64,000 nucleotides of DNA from Prochlorococcus sp. AG-315-D17. GTDB taxonomy: Bacteria > Cyanobacteriota > Cyanobacteriia > PCC-6307 > Cyanobiaceae. Location of the stretch: the NCBI GenBank assembly GCA_003283685.1, contig QBWD01000002.1, forward strand, positions 8,972 through 72,971, written 5' to 3'. Of the stretch, positions 17,606 through 27,424 are shown piece after piece. The notes below the pieces were generated by a model. That model did no database searches and was not told the DNA's origin. It saw only the letters and a program-made list of their open reading frames with translations. The stretch's first letter is position 1. Every line of letters starts with the position of its first letter. Made by a program: the position numbers and the translations under genes.

Positions 17606-18362
17606 GTTCAAGGTGTCGAAGAGCACTAATTGTCGTACCAGCTGGGGATGCGACCATATCTTTAAGTTCCGCAGGATGTAAACCTTTCTCTCTTAAGAGA
17701 GATGCCGTCCCTGAGAAAGTTTTATGAACTAATTGATTTGATAAATGACGTGGTAATCCAGCAGCAACAGCTCCATCAGCCATAGCTTCTACCATCAAAG
17801 CTATATAGGCAGGGCCAGATGATGTTAAAGCCAAAAAAGAATCAAGTTGATGTTCCGGTAATTCAAAAATTTCACTTATTGGCTCGAAAATCCTTTTTAC
17901 ATTGAGTTTCTGCTGCGAAGTTATATTATCTCCGAAAGCCAAGCCAGTAAGACCTTCTCCCACTAGTGAAGGAGTATTTGGAACAGCTCTTACACAAATA
18001 TGATTAGGGAAAGATTCCTGGAGAGTTTTCAAAGTTATCCCAGCTAAAATTGATACCATTAAAGGTTTTGAGGCTTGATTAATAAATTTAAGGCTTGGAG
18101 CCGATTCTTTAATTATTTTGAGTTGCTGCGGCTTTACAGCCAAAATCTGGAGAGAAGCTCCCCAAACCATTTCCACTAGATCATCATTACTAGAAACAAC
18201 TCTTACACATTCAGGAAGCTCCTTTAATGCTTCTGGAATACTTGAAGCTTTACCAACAACACCAAAAACTTGATCAGGGGTATATTCACCTCTTTCTAAA
18301 AGAGGTGAAATAATAGCCCTCGCCATACGTCCAAACCCAATGATACCAATAGATGTTTCCAA
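17520..18362 (-). CDS. proC: Pyrroline-5-carboxylate reductase
   Basis: Last step of proline synthesis, NAD(P)H-dependent. The 280-residue protein starts with a Rossmann motif IGIIGFGRMARAIISPLL, has AVPNTPSLVGEGLTGLAFG in the middle and the C-terminal signature DMVASPAGTTISALRHLE with ALTSSGPAYIALMVEAMADG. The protein ends where the family normally ends, so its overlap of 86 bases with the convergent glycosyltransferase gene is real on this side. It is the last gene of the pipX-pipY-sepF-proC run. Confidence 0.95.
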   Translation of the reverse strand: METSIGIIGFGRMARAIISPLLERGEYTPDQVFGVVGKASSIPEALKELPECVRVVSSNDDLVEMVWGASLQILAVKPQQLKIIKESAPSLKFINQASKPLMVSILAGITLKTLQESFPNHICVRAVPNTPSLVGEGLTGLAFGDNITSQQKLNVKRIFEPISEIFELPEHQLDSFLALTSSGPAYIALMVEAMADGAVAAGLPRHLSNQLVHKTFSGTASLLREKGLHPAELKDMVASPAGTTISALRHLELTGLRSALIEAVVLAAEKSRQLAEKMSS

Positions 18363-18375
18363 CCTTTGTAAAGTT

Positions 18376-18951
18376 TTAAAGGGCTGTCACCATTGTCTCT
18401 CCCCAGGCAGGTTCTGGTGCAGGATTTGACTCCTTAGAAATTAAATCCGATGCTTTATTAACCATGTTTGAAGGGGAAGCCTCTTCTTGGAAAGAGTTAG
18501 TGACCGTTACACAAGAAGGAGCAAAAAGGAAAATACTTTCTCCTACTCTTTCTTGATGTCCATCAATAGCAAAAGTACCGCCCGCAACAAAATCAACAGC
18601 TCTTTGAGCTTGATCTGGATCCATCATTGTGAGGTTTAAAATAACTGTCTTCCTCTCACGCAAAGCTTGAATTACTCTTGGCATTTCATCAAAGCTACGA
18701 GGCTCCATCAAGCTTACCTCGGAAGCAGTAGTCGAAATTCCTGGCATGCCTATAACGTTTGAGGAAGGTAAACCATTGCCACCTTCAAATGGATTGGACT
18801 GAGATAAAGTTGCTATCTCACCACTGTTTTCTTTACGAGCTCTATTGAAATTATCAAATTCGTCGCCTGTTTCGTAATCGAGCTCATCAAAATCACTATC
18901 TAAAAAATCGTCGCCAGCAACGACAGCACGAAGACGGGAAATAAGCGACAC
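18376..18951 (-). CDS. sepF: Cell division protein SepF
   Basis: An FtsZ-ring partner in cyanobacteria and Gram-positives. The 191-residue protein starts from GTG with GAGAGG upstream and has an N-terminal membrane-binding helix ([16 protein letters not shown]). A low-complexity acidic linker follows, then the SepF core ([68 protein letters not shown]). It sits 13 bases before proC. The neighbourhood with pipX and pipY is the standard cyanobacterial arrangement. Confidence 0.95.
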   Translation of the reverse strand: MSLISRLRAVVAGDDFLDSDFDELDYETGDEFDNFNRARKENSGEIATLSQSNPFEGGNGLPSSNVIGMPGISTTASEVSLMEPRSFDEMPRVIQALRERKTVILNLTMMDPDQAQRAVDFVAGGTFAIDGHQERVGESIFLFAPSCVTVTNSFQEEASPSNMVNKASDLISKESNPAPEPAWGETMVTAL

Positions 18952-19084
18952 CAGTTAATCCTCTCGGGATGATTTTATAAGGTTGGATAATCCAACAAAG
19001 GAAACACCTTCAAATACTTGAAAATGGACCATATACTTAAATAACGCTACTTATGTTCACCTGCAAGCTTTTTTATTGCTTTTT

Positions 19085-19747
19085 TTATAACTCTGATGAT
19101 TTGTTTGAATTCGGACGTTCTCCAAATAAAAGAGACCCTATGCGAATCCATGTAGAGCCAGCTTCTACTGCTTCTCTCCAATCCTTACTCATACCCATAG
19201 AACAATCCTTTAATTTCAAATGATTTGCAAGATTTCTACAATCTCTAAATAAATCTTTTCTTTGATTGAAATCAAGAGAAATTGGAGGTATCGCCATAAG
19301 CCCTGTCAAATGAATATTACTAGTAGCATTTATTTTTGACCAACTTTTTAAAAGATCTTCCACCAAAAAACCTCCCTTAGATGGATCATCTCTAAATTTA
19401 ACTTGTAAGAATATTTTTGGCATTTTTCTCTCTTCTTCTGAAATCCTAGAAATTCTCTCTAATAAAGACATGGAATCTACCGAATGAATAAAATCAAATT
19501 CTTTTATTACACCTCGAACCTTATTTTTTTGTAATTTACCCACAAAGTGCCATTTAATCCGACTTAAATCATTAAGGTTCTTTTTCTTTTTCATAGCCTC
19601 TTGTAAGCGACTTTCGCCAAAATCCACTTGACCATAACCTGCTAAATTTCGTATAGATTCTTCATCTTGACTTTTACTCACTGCGAGTAAGCTTACCCCC
19701 ACTGGTAGTAGATTCTTAATTTCCTGCATTTCGGTAAAGCTAGTCAA
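19085..19747 (-). CDS. pipY: PLP homeostasis protein, YggS/PipY family
   Basis: A PLP-binding protein without known catalysis that keeps vitamin B6 and amino acid pools balanced. The 220-residue product has the PLP lysine K25 in SLLAVSKSQDEES, DFGESRLQEA, RIKWHFVGKLQKNKVRG and GMSKDWREAVEAGSTWIRIG. All family landmarks are present. It lies 8 bases downstream of pipX; this pair is functionally linked in other cyanobacteria. Confidence 0.92.
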   Translation of the reverse strand: MTSFTEMQEIKNLLPVGVSLLAVSKSQDEESIRNLAGYGQVDFGESRLQEAMKKKKNLNDLSRIKWHFVGKLQKNKVRGVIKEFDFIHSVDSMSLLERISRISEEERKMPKIFLQVKFRDDPSKGGFLVEDLLKSWSKINATSNIHLTGLMAIPPISLDFNQRKDLFRDCRNLANHLKLKDCSMGMSKDWREAVEAGSTWIRIGSLLFGERPNSNKSSEL

Positions 19748-19755
19748 TTTTCAAA

Positions 19756-20022
19756 TCAAATAAAAGTTTGATTAAATAATTCTTTCCATGTAATGAAATC
19801 CTCAGCTTTTTCTCGTCTATTTTTAGATAAATTCATTTCTGCATAATGCCTAGCATCCATATATGGAATCACTTCAAAAGTTGCCCCTCTTGGTTGAGAG
19901 GTAACCAAGAAAAATATTTTTTGAGCGTATAAGGTTGCATAGACATCTCTACCATTACTTGCTGGAGAAACAAGATATAACATTCCAAAAGTCGGATGAT
20001 TTAAATAGCGCTCAGCGTTCAA
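19756..20022 (-). CDS. pipX: PipX, NtcA coactivator and PII partner
   Basis: An 88-residue cyanobacterial regulator that binds either PII or the nitrogen activator NtcA depending on 2-oxoglutarate. The N-terminal tudor-like domain is recognisable (YLNHPTFGMLYLVSPASNG, LYAQKIFFLVTSQPRGATFE), and the C-terminal helices contain YAEMNLSKNRREKA. Length matches the family. Position between the ecfT-like gene and pipY supports the call. Confidence 0.95.
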   Translation of the reverse strand: MNAERYLNHPTFGMLYLVSPASNGRDVYATLYAQKIFFLVTSQPRGATFEVIPYMDARHYAEMNLSKNRREKAEDFITWKELFNQTFI

Positions 20023-20038
20023 ATCTGTAATTTTTTAA

Positions 20039-20953
20039 CTAGAATGTACCATACTTACATCTAAAGATAACAACCAACACAAGAAAAAAGATCGATCCAA
20101 AATTAATTAAAAAGTATCTACTATCAGAAATAAAAGAAGGTCGAAACTGCTCAGAAGGAACCCAATAACCCTTTCTTGTCATTAAAGAGTCAGCTCCTTG
20201 CTCAGCTCTTAACAAAATATTTGATAAAAGTCTTTCCCCTACAGATAAAAACAAGCCTATAGACGATTTAAGTCCTAACTTTTTAAAGTTAACAGCTCTA
20301 ACCCCAATAGATCGAAAAAGATTTTGCAATTCTTCTTGCACTAAAGGTAAAAATCTTAATGCTAAAAGAAGCTGGAAAGACATTCTTTCCGTAGGGAATC
20401 CTAGTTTTGTCAAAGGTAATAAAAACCATCTAATCGCCCAGACAAGATCCTCAGGAGGCGTCGTGATCAACATAAGATTCACACTATGAATAACAGTAAA
20501 AATCAAAGTGGATGTTTTAATACCTAATTCAGCAGAGCGTCGATCAACGATTAAAGGTCCAATAGATGTTCCTCCAATGTGGAGTGGTCCTAACTTAAAC
20601 AGCTCCCAAGAAGGAGTAAAAAGAAATGCATTAGGGATTTCAATAGGGTCTCTAATTGTCAATTGGTTAGAAGATTCACTCGCAGGTAAAAGCATCGAAA
20701 GTAATCCAACAAAAAGTGAAAAAGCCAATAAGAGAGAGAGAGAACGCCACCATATTCTTTTAGGTAAAGAACTAATAAATGTAATTAATAGTAGTACTAT
20801 TGCAGTAGCAACTCTCCATGTCGAAGATGCAAGAATGGGAGTGACTAAAAACATTAAAACCCACGAGAACTTAATTCTTGGATCAATTAAACGAAGCCAA
20901 CTGGATTTACCCGCAACATATTGACCAATAGGAATTTCTTTTAGCCAATCCAT
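20039..20953 (-). CDS. EcfT/CbiQ-type energy-coupling transmembrane protein
   Basis: A 304-residue membrane protein of the CbiQ/EcfT family, the transmembrane coupling subunit of vitamin or metal ECF transporters. It starts MDWLKEIPIGQYVAGKSSWL with the typical LDPRIK-like LIDPRIKFSW and has several hydrophobic helices. The coupling-helix region has LALRFLPLVQEELQNLFRSI and GVRAVNFKKLGL. No ATPase or S component is adjacent, so the substrate cannot be read from context. It sits 9 bases after der and 16 before pipX in a minus-strand run. Confidence 0.85.
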   Translation of the reverse strand: MDWLKEIPIGQYVAGKSSWLRLIDPRIKFSWVLMFLVTPILASSTWRVATAIVLLLITFISSLPKRIWWRSLSLLLAFSLFVGLLSMLLPASESSNQLTIRDPIEIPNAFLFTPSWELFKLGPLHIGGTSIGPLIVDRRSAELGIKTSTLIFTVIHSVNLMLITTPPEDLVWAIRWFLLPLTKLGFPTERMSFQLLLALRFLPLVQEELQNLFRSIGVRAVNFKKLGLKSSIGLFLSVGERLLSNILLRAEQGADSLMTRKGYWVPSEQFRPSFISDSRYFLINFGSIFFLVLVVIFRCKYGTF

Positions 20954-20962
20954 AAATAACGT

Positions 20963-22333
20963 CTATTTCGAAGGTTCTTTATGCTGCCGATCGAAGTTTT
21001 TCTGGGCATCACGTTGCTGCTTCCCTCTCCAAAACAATTTAATAGGAGTGCCGTCAAAGCCAATTCCCTCTCTGAGTTGTCTTTCAATATATCGTCGATA
21101 TGTTTCCCCAAACAATTTTGGATCATTAACGAAAAGAGTGAAGCTTGGAGGGTTAATTGCTACTTGAGTACCGTAATAAAGACGTCCCTGTCTTCCTCCT
21201 CTAGAAGTTGGAGGGCTTCTCCATTTCAAAGCTTCGGAAAGCACTTCATTTACCACCGAAGTACTTATTCTTCTTCTGTTCTGCTCAACTGCCAAAATCG
21301 CTAGTGCAAAAATTCCTTCTACTCTTTGTCCTGTAATAGCTGAAGTGAAAATCATCTCAGCCCAATCAAGAAAATATAACTTTGAGCGAATGTCTTTTTC
21401 CATTGCATTCATTGTATGGCTATCTTTTTCAACAGCATCCCATTTATTAATCACAATTAGACAAGCTCTACCTTGCTGCTCAATCCTTCCAGCAAGTCGT
21501 TGATCCTGCTCAGTTACTCCATCTAAAGCATCTATAACTAAAACACAAACATCGCTTCTTTCTATAGCCTTAAAACTTCGATTTATACCAAAAAATTCAG
21601 GTCCATAATTCACACTTCTCCGTCTACGAATTCCTGCAGTATCTAATAATTTCCATTGCTTACCATCACGAACTATTCGAGTATCAATAGTATCCCTAGT
21701 AGTCCCCCTTACAGGACTAACAATTGCCCTTGTTTCTCCGCAAATAGAATTAAGAAGACTGGATTTTCCTACATTGGGTCTACCAATTATTGCCAATTGA
21801 ATAGGAGCATCCTGATCTTCATCCAAATCTTTTGAAGGAAACAACGTAATGACTTGATCAAGGAGATCACCAGTACCTACACCATGAATTGCAGAAATGG
21901 GATGAGGCTCACCAAGCCCTAGCTTCCAAAATTCAGCTGCCATTGCTAATCCTTGCTCAGGAGATTCGCATTTATTCACTGCCACCAAAGCTTGACAAGA
22001 ATGGGACCTCAAGAATTCAGCAATTGATTCATCAGCAGCAGTAACTCCTTGTTGACCATCAACAATAACTACTGCAACTACAGCTTCCTCAAGTGCAAGA
22101 TTTGCTTGTTCTCTTATTTCAGGAAGGAACTCACTATCGTCATCAAAAACCAACCCTCCAGTATCAACAACTTTAAAATCCCTATCTCTCCAAAAACCAT
22201 CTTGATAGGTTCTATCCCTTGTAACCCCAGGTTCATCATGAACAATCGCTTCTCTGCTTTGACACAAACGATTTACCAATGTCGATTTACCAACATTAGG
22301 TCTACCAATTATCGCAACTACTGGAAGCGCCAA
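20963..22333 (-). CDS. der: Ribosome-associated GTPase Der (EngA)
   Basis: A double-GTPase needed for 50S maturation. The 456-residue product has two G domains: GRPNVGKST at 9-17 with DTGGLVFDD, and a second [12 protein letters not shown] with [12 protein letters not shown] and NKWDAV, followed by a C-terminal KH-like domain ([36 protein letters not shown]). All G motifs are intact. It heads the minus-strand run der, ecfT-like, pipX, pipY, sepF, proC. Confidence 0.96.
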   Translation of the reverse strand: MALPVVAIIGRPNVGKSTLVNRLCQSREAIVHDEPGVTRDRTYQDGFWRDRDFKVVDTGGLVFDDDSEFLPEIREQANLALEEAVVAVVIVDGQQGVTAADESIAEFLRSHSCQALVAVNKCESPEQGLAMAAEFWKLGLGEPHPISAIHGVGTGDLLDQVITLFPSKDLDEDQDAPIQLAIIGRPNVGKSSLLNSICGETRAIVSPVRGTTRDTIDTRIVRDGKQWKLLDTAGIRRRRSVNYGPEFFGINRSFKAIERSDVCVLVIDALDGVTEQDQRLAGRIEQQGRACLIVINKWDAVEKDSHTMNAMEKDIRSKLYFLDWAEMIFTSAITGQRVEGIFALAILAVEQNRRRISTSVVNEVLSEALKWRSPPTSRGGRQGRLYYGTQVAINPPSFTLFVNDPKLFGETYRRYIERQLREGIGFDGTPIKLFWRGKQQRDAQKNFDRQHKEPSK

Positions 22334-22600
22334 ATTCCTCTTCCTTTCATAAGATTATTTAACCTTTATAGGTCCAATACGAGATTAATTCTTCATGCTA
22401 CAAGTATCAGCAAAGAGATAGGAATCCAACATGAGAGATCAAAGGCAATTTGAGCTCAAAAGAGTAAGGTCAAGAAAAGTTAATCATTTAAAAGATCAGA
22501 TATAATTATTGGCAATCAATTTCTCATTGATTGCTTCAAAGCAAACACCTCTAAAAGCAAAGCTTTTCTCATCAATTTATTAATTAATATTATATAACAG

Positions 22601-23593
22601 ATGAAAATATTACCTCCAATTTATTTACCAGGGAATGGCATATCGAGGTATCTGAATTGTCCAATTATTCAATCACCATTAGCAGGGGTAAGCGATCAAG
22701 TATTTAGAAACTTCGTCCGTAGATGGTCTCCAAACGCATTACTTTTTACAGAAATGATGAATGCAAAAAGTCTTGAATTAGGGCATGGAGAACAAAAAGT
22801 AACTGAACTTTCTGAAGAAAATGATCCAATAGGTGTACAGCTTTTTGATCATCGACCAGATTCAATGGTCGAGGCCGCTTTAAAAGCAGAATCAGCTGGG
22901 GCATTTCTTATTGATATCAATATGGGTTGTCCCGTAAAAAAAATTGCAAAAAAAGGGGGAGGAAGTGCTCTCTTAAAAGAACCAGAACTTGCACAAAAAA
23001 TCGTAAAAAAAGTTTCTCAAGCCGTATCAATCCCCGTAACTGTGAAAATAAGATTGGGCTGGTGTGAAGCCACTAGTGATCCCATAACCTTTAGTTTGGG
23101 ACTCCAAGAGGCAGGAGCCCAATTAATAACTGTTCATGGAAGGACTAGAAGGCAAGGTTTTTCAGGGAAATCAGACTGGAGGGCTATTGCCAAAATAAAA
23201 GAATCAATGGACATACCAGTTATTGCAAATGGAGATATAAAAAACTCTCAAGATGCACTTAAATGCCTTGAGATAACCAAAGCAGATGGATTAATGATTG
23301 GGAGAGCAAGCATGGGGTCCCCATGGCTCGTTGGTCAAATTGATGAAGGGATTAAATATCAAAAACCTTTTAAAACCCCTGATGCAAAAATGAAAATAAA
23401 TTTATGCCTTGAGCATCTCAAACTACTACTTTTAAAAAAAGGAGATCACGGGCTTCTAATAGCCAGAAAACACATGAATTGGACATGTAGAGATTTTGTA
23501 GGAGCTTCCGTGTTGAGACAAAAATTAGTAAGAGCAAGTAATCAAAATGAGGCAATAAAATTAATGGAAGAAGCTCTTTTAAAATTCAATTAG
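22601..23593 (+). CDS. dusB: tRNA-dihydrouridine synthase, DusB type
   Basis: FMN enzyme reducing uridines in the tRNA D loop. The 330-residue product has the FMN-barrel start IIQSPLAGVSDQVFRNFVRR, the catalytic Cys C110 in DINMGCPVKKIAKKGGGSAL, TVHGRTRRQGFSG and IANGDIKNSQDAL with GLMIGRASMGSPWLVGQI. Length and motifs are complete. It converges with cobI, leaving 6 bases between stops. Confidence 0.94.
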   Translation: MKILPPIYLPGNGISRYLNCPIIQSPLAGVSDQVFRNFVRRWSPNALLFTEMMNAKSLELGHGEQKVTELSEENDPIGVQLFDHRPDSMVEAALKAESAGAFLIDINMGCPVKKIAKKGGGSALLKEPELAQKIVKKVSQAVSIPVTVKIRLGWCEATSDPITFSLGLQEAGAQLITVHGRTRRQGFSGKSDWRAIAKIKESMDIPVIANGDIKNSQDALKCLEITKADGLMIGRASMGSPWLVGQIDEGIKYQKPFKTPDAKMKINLCLEHLKLLLLKKGDHGLLIARKHMNWTCRDFVGASVLRQKLVRASNQNEAIKLMEEALLKFN

Positions 23594-23599
23594 AAAAAA

Positions 23600-24328
23600 T
23601 CAAGGCATTATTAAAGGCCAGTTTTGACGAACAATTAATAAAGAAAAATATGTTCTACTAGGAGGCGGAACATCAGAGGCTTTCATAAACTGTTCATCTG
23701 AAAATCCTATATTTTCGGCAAATATAGAAGTCTCCAAAAGATCAAGGCTTTCAAGTAATGGTCTTACCCAGGACCACTTATCCCCTAACTTCAATAACAC
23801 AATTATCCTTCCAATAGAAGCTGCCTCCTGTAAAAGGGCCTTCAAAGAAGAAGAAGATGCTGGCACAGGCAATACAAGTAATTGTTCACTTTGAAAAGCA
23901 AGTGGCAATAGACTTTTAGCCGCAGCAGCGGAAAATGAAGTAATCCCTGGAATTAATTCAATTGCGCATTCAGGAAAATTTTTCTTAAATTCCATAAGAA
24001 CATAAGAACCCGTTGAAAATAATGAAATATCTCCAAGAGAAAGAAACACAACTCTTTCCCCATTCTCAATCATCTTCATTAATTCGTTTCCAGCAAAATG
24101 CCAGGCTTTTTTTAAAGAGATTGAATCAAAAACCATTGGAAAATATAATGGCAACTTTTTTTTATCTTTAGTAATCCACTGAGAGACTATTTTTTCAGCA
24201 AGGCTCTTACCTCCTTTCTTGGCGATAGGGAAGGCAACAACTGTTGAGTTTTTTATCGCATCGACAGCTGCCAAAGTTAATAGAGAAGGATCACCTGGAC
24301 CTATCCCAACAACTTTCAAAAGATTCAT
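23600..24328 (-). CDS. cobI: Precorrin-2 C20-methyltransferase
   Basis: SAM-dependent methylation at C20 of precorrin-2 or its cobalt form on the way to cobalamin. The 242-residue product starts VVGIGPGDPSLLTLAAVDAI, the signature of tetrapyrrole methylases, and has FLSLGDISLFSTGSYVL and ELIPGITSFSAAAAKS, typical of the CobI/CbiL group. Prochlorococcus makes pseudocobalamin, so the gene is expected. miaE follows upstream on the same strand, 42 bases away. Confidence 0.9.
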   Translation of the reverse strand: MNLLKVVGIGPGDPSLLTLAAVDAIKNSTVVAFPIAKKGGKSLAEKIVSQWITKDKKKLPLYFPMVFDSISLKKAWHFAGNELMKMIENGERVVFLSLGDISLFSTGSYVLMEFKKNFPECAIELIPGITSFSAAAAKSLLPLAFQSEQLLVLPVPASSSSLKALLQEAASIGRIIVLLKLGDKWSWVRPLLESLDLLETSIFAENIGFSDEQFMKASDVPPPSRTYFSLLIVRQNWPLIMP

Positions 24329-24370
24329 TTTTTCTTTGCAAATTTTATTCCACTCAAAATCAATACTTAA

Positions 24371-24976
24371 TTAGCTATGCATTCTTGGCTCATTGTGAAG
24401 TTCAACAAGAGCATCAGATTCAATTCTAGCCAATTCTTCTAATCTAGACACAACATTATTCCTATCAAATCGTTCATCAGCCAAATTCAAATAAATACCA
24501 AAATGTCTTGCCTCACTTTTTAATAAATCCTCATACAAACTACGAATATCAGCATCAGAAGAATGCAAGGCTAGCAATGACATTCTTTCATGACTCCTCG
24601 CTTCAATTAAACCAGCAACAAGAAAACTATCCAGCATTCTTTCTGGTTCTTTTTTTCGGATATTCTTTGACAAAATAGCGCCATAAGGTGGGGAAGGTAA
24701 TTGTTTAAGTTTTTCTCCTCGTGTTTTTAAAATGGACAATACCCTTTCAAAATGTTCGAGTTCTTCCCTCGCAAGCGGGCTTAAGACCTCAGACAAACCA
24801 GGTTCACTTACGTAGCGAAACATTAATTGAAGAGCCACTCCGGCAGCTTTTCTCTCACAATGAGCATGATCCAAAAGTATTTCCATTGGATGAGAGATTG
24901 CTTGTTTTATCCAAGCATCACTAGTTTGACTAACTAGCCAACGAATTTTTTGTTGATTTTTAATATTTGACATCAA
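24371..24976 (-). CDS. miaE: tRNA 2-methylthio-N6-isopentenyladenosine hydroxylase
   Basis: Non-heme diiron enzyme of ferritin-like fold that hydroxylates the isopentenyl group at A37. The 201-residue product has metal-ligand patterns in LLDHAHCERKAAGVALQLMF, LAREELEHFERVL, IEARSHERMSLLAL and SEARHFGIYL. The start lies one base after the aroQ stop, so aroQ and miaE are probably co-transcribed. The family is patchy in bacteria but common in marine cyanobacteria. Confidence 0.9.
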   Translation of the reverse strand: MMSNIKNQQKIRWLVSQTSDAWIKQAISHPMEILLDHAHCERKAAGVALQLMFRYVSEPGLSEVLSPLAREELEHFERVLSILKTRGEKLKQLPSPPYGAILSKNIRKKEPERMLDSFLVAGLIEARSHERMSLLALHSSDADIRSLYEDLLKSEARHFGIYLNLADERFDRNNVVSRLEELARIESDALVELHNEPRMHS

Positions 24977-24977
24977 A

Positions 24978-25430
24978 CTATCCTTGTTTTTTTATAGATC
25001 GATTTAGATGGGCCACTATTCCTTGCAATGCAAGTTGATAACTAATTGAGCCAAATCCACAAACTACACCAACGGCTCTATCAGCCAGAAATGATTTATG
25101 GCGAAATTCTTCTCTTGAATAAATATTGCTTAGATGTAATTCAACATAGGGAATTTCAACTCCTAATAAAGCATCTCTAAGCGCAATTGAAGTATGAGTA
25201 TAAGCTCCAGCATTTATTAATATTCCATCAATCGAATTAATACAATTATGAATGCAATCAATCAATTCACCTTCTGAATTGCTTTGAAAAAAATCGAGTT
25301 TCACCTCAAGTTCATTAGCAGTTTCCAATAACTTTTTTTCTATATCACTTAAAGTCTGAGAACCATACAAGGATGGTTCACGATGCCCAACAAGGTTCAA
25401 ATTAGGACCATTAATCAATAAAAGATCCAT
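24978..25430 (-). CDS. aroQ: 3-dehydroquinate dehydratase, type II
   Basis: Third step of the shikimate pathway. The 150-residue type II enzyme has [18 protein letters not shown] at the N-terminus (with the active-site Tyr), [17 protein letters not shown], and the catalytic His in [19 protein letters not shown]. Length is normal. It begins the minus-strand set aroQ, miaE, cobI, back to back with the plus-strand tRNA genes. Confidence 0.96.
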   Translation of the reverse strand: MDLLLINGPNLNLVGHREPSLYGSQTLSDIEKKLLETANELEVKLDFFQSNSEGELIDCIHNCINSIDGILINAGAYTHTSIALRDALLGVEIPYVELHLSNIYSREEFRHKSFLADRAVGVVCGFGSISYQLALQGIVAHLNRSIKKQG

Positions 25431-25538
25431 ATGCTTTGAAAATTAAAGGTCTTTAGAGATCGTATCGATTCAAACCTCAAAGGACCAACAAATTCAAGAA
25501 AAATTGCACCGTTTACTGGTAATGTCATTTTGTGGATC

Positions 25539-25620
25539 GGGTCGGTGCCCGAGTGGTTAATGGGGGCGGACTGTAAATCCGCTGGCTCTGCCTACGTTGG
25601 TTCAAATCCAACCCGGCCCA
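25539..25620 (+). tRNA. tRNA-Tyr (GTA)
   Basis: A class II tRNA of 82 nt. The acceptor 5' strand GGGTCGG pairs with CCGGCCC, followed by discriminator A. The anticodon arm GCGGACTGTAAATCCGC gives GTA. A long variable arm (GGCTCTGCCTACG) and the T arm GGTTCAAATCC are present. CCA is not encoded. Confidence 0.96.
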
Positions 25621-25631
25621 TCTTTCCACAA

Positions 25632-25703
<72 letters not shown>

Positions 25704-25799
25704 TGACCCTCAACCGCAGTCAGGGAAGGCAGTCTAAGGCACTAAGGATTGCTAAAAAACTTCTAAAATCACAAAATATAAATCAATTAGAGCAGAAAC

Positions 25800-25822
25800 T
25801 AGAGCCAAACGGCTCTTTTTTT
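25800..25822 (+). terminator. Terminator after the tRNA-Tyr/tRNA-Thr pair
   Basis: AGAGCC AAAC GGCTCT (25801-25816) is a six-base-pair hairpin with a four-base loop and seven T's after it. It lies about 100 bases after the tRNA-Thr gene. Confidence 0.8.
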
Positions 25823-26038
25823 CTTTATGGCCATATCCCTAATCATATAAATGATTTTACTCGGTTTTTTCTTACACTCAAATCTTCATAAATAAGACTT
25901 GAAGAGAGTTTAATAGACTAAAATTACTAAGCCTTAAGTAGTTATAGCAGCACTTATAATGCAAATATTCTTTATATTAGAAGCAATAGATATATTATCT
26001 TTGCTTTGTGTCGAAGTCATTTGAGCTAGATCCCAAGA

Positions 26039-26278
26039 TTGAAAATGCTGACATTAGACAGAAAGAAACTGAGTTCAAGATCAAATCAAATGACTAAAGT
26101 CATTCACTCTGATTTTTTAACTTTCGCAGAAGCAATGACTTCCGCCTTTTCAACAATAGAAAAGAAGCAAGCTTGGGATCTAATGCCTTCTTTGGTTCCT
26201 GAGTTGGCACTTTGTTTGCACATGCTCCAGAGGGAATTGAATCTACATTGCGTGGGGCTGGAATATGAAAAAAGCTAA
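26039..26278 (+). CDS. 79-residue hypothetical protein
   Basis: The first of two overlapping small genes. The product may start at codon 1 (MKMLTLDRKK) or at M18 (MTKVIHSDFLTFAEAM). It is helical, with LMPSLVPELALCLHMLQREL near the C-terminus, and shows no membrane segment or known motif. Its 3' end overlaps the next gene by 14 bases, which suggests a co-translated pair. Function unknown. Confidence 0.5.
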   Translation: MKMLTLDRKKLSSRSNQMTKVIHSDFLTFAEAMTSAFSTIEKKQAWDLMPSLVPELALCLHMLQRELNLHCVGLEYEKS

Positions 26279-26630
26279 TAACCAGGAGATGGAATTAAGA
26301 GCATGGTTTGCTGCTGATTTACTTGTTCAGGGCCACAGCTGCACCGTAGTAACGACCCGAGTGACCGAAGAGTATGAATTAAGTAGAAGACAAGCTCGAA
26401 GGATTACAGTGAAGGCAATGGACTTAATTGTTCAAGACTTTGAAGAGATCAATATTGAGCGGCCGCAAATGGTAGCAAAACTACTCGTAAATCTTGAACA
26501 GGGGATACAAAAAGGACTCATCAATAACCAATCAAGTGGCGTTGCTGCCTGTGCAAAGCAAATAATTTCATTGGCTGGATTAGCTGCTGACTCACAATAC
26601 AACTCAAGAGGAAGGAGAACCTTTCGCTAA
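26265..26630 (+). CDS. Conserved hypothetical protein with helix-turn-helix-like segment
   Basis: A 121-residue basic protein starting MKKANNQEMELRAWFAADLL. The segment TEEYELSRRQARRITVKAMD (about residues 35-54) looks like a helix-turn-helix, reminiscent of small terminase subunits and of picocyanobacterial hypotheticals with the same SRRQARRIT pattern. It ends in a basic SRGRRTFR. It overlaps the preceding small gene by 14 bases. A DNA-binding role is an inference; there are no phage genes next to it. Confidence 0.6.
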   Translation: MKKANNQEMELRAWFAADLLVQGHSCTVVTTRVTEEYELSRRQARRITVKAMDLIVQDFEEINIERPQMVAKLLVNLEQGIQKGLINNQSSGVAACAKQIISLAGLAADSQYNSRGRRTFR

Positions 26631-26765
26631 GAGGAGTTGGATTATTTTATTAACTCGGAGGATTAATCCTTATCACTCTGATCTTTTAAGCCAATAAAAG
26701 AGGGGGCTAACTACCACCAAATAAATCAACTGTCGAAATTTACAACTGTCAGTCATTCCCAAGAC

Positions 26766-27398
26766 TTAAGGGATTACAGCAACCCAAGAGAAAGCAAGTC
26801 CTATCCCTATCCAAATTCCTGCAAATAAATTGCGACCATTCAATCCAAATTTATCCATAACTAATTGAGTGGATTGTGTGACCAGTAAAAGTAAGAATAG
26901 TTGAGCAAGAAGAAGACCTAAAAAGTAACAAATCAGCGGTGTAGGCTCTGCTCCCACGATGGTGCTTCCAAGTAAGTAGCCATGCAATGAAAACATCGGC
27001 AAAAGCCATTTTGTGCTCACAAGATTCATAACAATTAAGCCTTCTGCAGCCAAAGTTAGAGAGACAAGTGCTTCTGCCCAAGGAGCTACTAAATCAGGTA
27101 AGGACTGCAGTTGGACTAATGCACTTCCTGCTAATCCAACAGCTAAAAGTGGAAAAATCCATTTCATGGATCTCTTTAATCCCACCAAAGCGATTCCTAA
27201 CATAAAAAGTAAATGATCAGGTCCAAGTAATGGATGACCGATACCACTAAAAAGAGCTTGCCATTCTGAAAGATCTGTACTCTCTCCCATTCCAAAAGGA
27301 TGATGAGCTAAGGCTGAGTTAGATAAAAAAGTAAGTAATAAAAATAATGAAGTTAAAACTGCAAGAGAATACTTGCGAACCAAAAAGTAAAACGTCAT
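26766..27398 (-). CDS. hupE: HupE/UreJ-family metal permease, probable cobalt transporter
   Basis: A 210-residue inner-membrane protein with a signal peptide ending near SNSALA, then HHPFGMGE at the mature N-terminus and about six hydrophobic helices with GIGHPLLGPDHLLFMLGIAL, the HupE landmark. HupE proteins carry nickel or cobalt; a cobalamin riboswitch directly upstream points to cobalt here. The open frame extends farther upstream, but that part is the riboswitch. ATG 27398 has a GAGG 9 bases ahead and starts the signal peptide, so it is used. It is divergent from a His-rich porin. Confidence 0.85.
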   Translation of the reverse strand: MTFYFLVRKYSLAVLTSLFLLLTFLSNSALAHHPFGMGESTDLSEWQALFSGIGHPLLGPDHLLFMLGIALVGLKRSMKWIFPLLAVGLAGSALVQLQSLPDLVAPWAEALVSLTLAAEGLIVMNLVSTKWLLPMFSLHGYLLGSTIVGAEPTPLICYFLGLLLAQLFLLLLVTQSTQLVMDKFGLNGRNLFAGIWIGIGLAFSWVAVIP

Positions 27399-27424
27399 AG
27401 GTCGATCCTCGTCGAATTGTGAAA

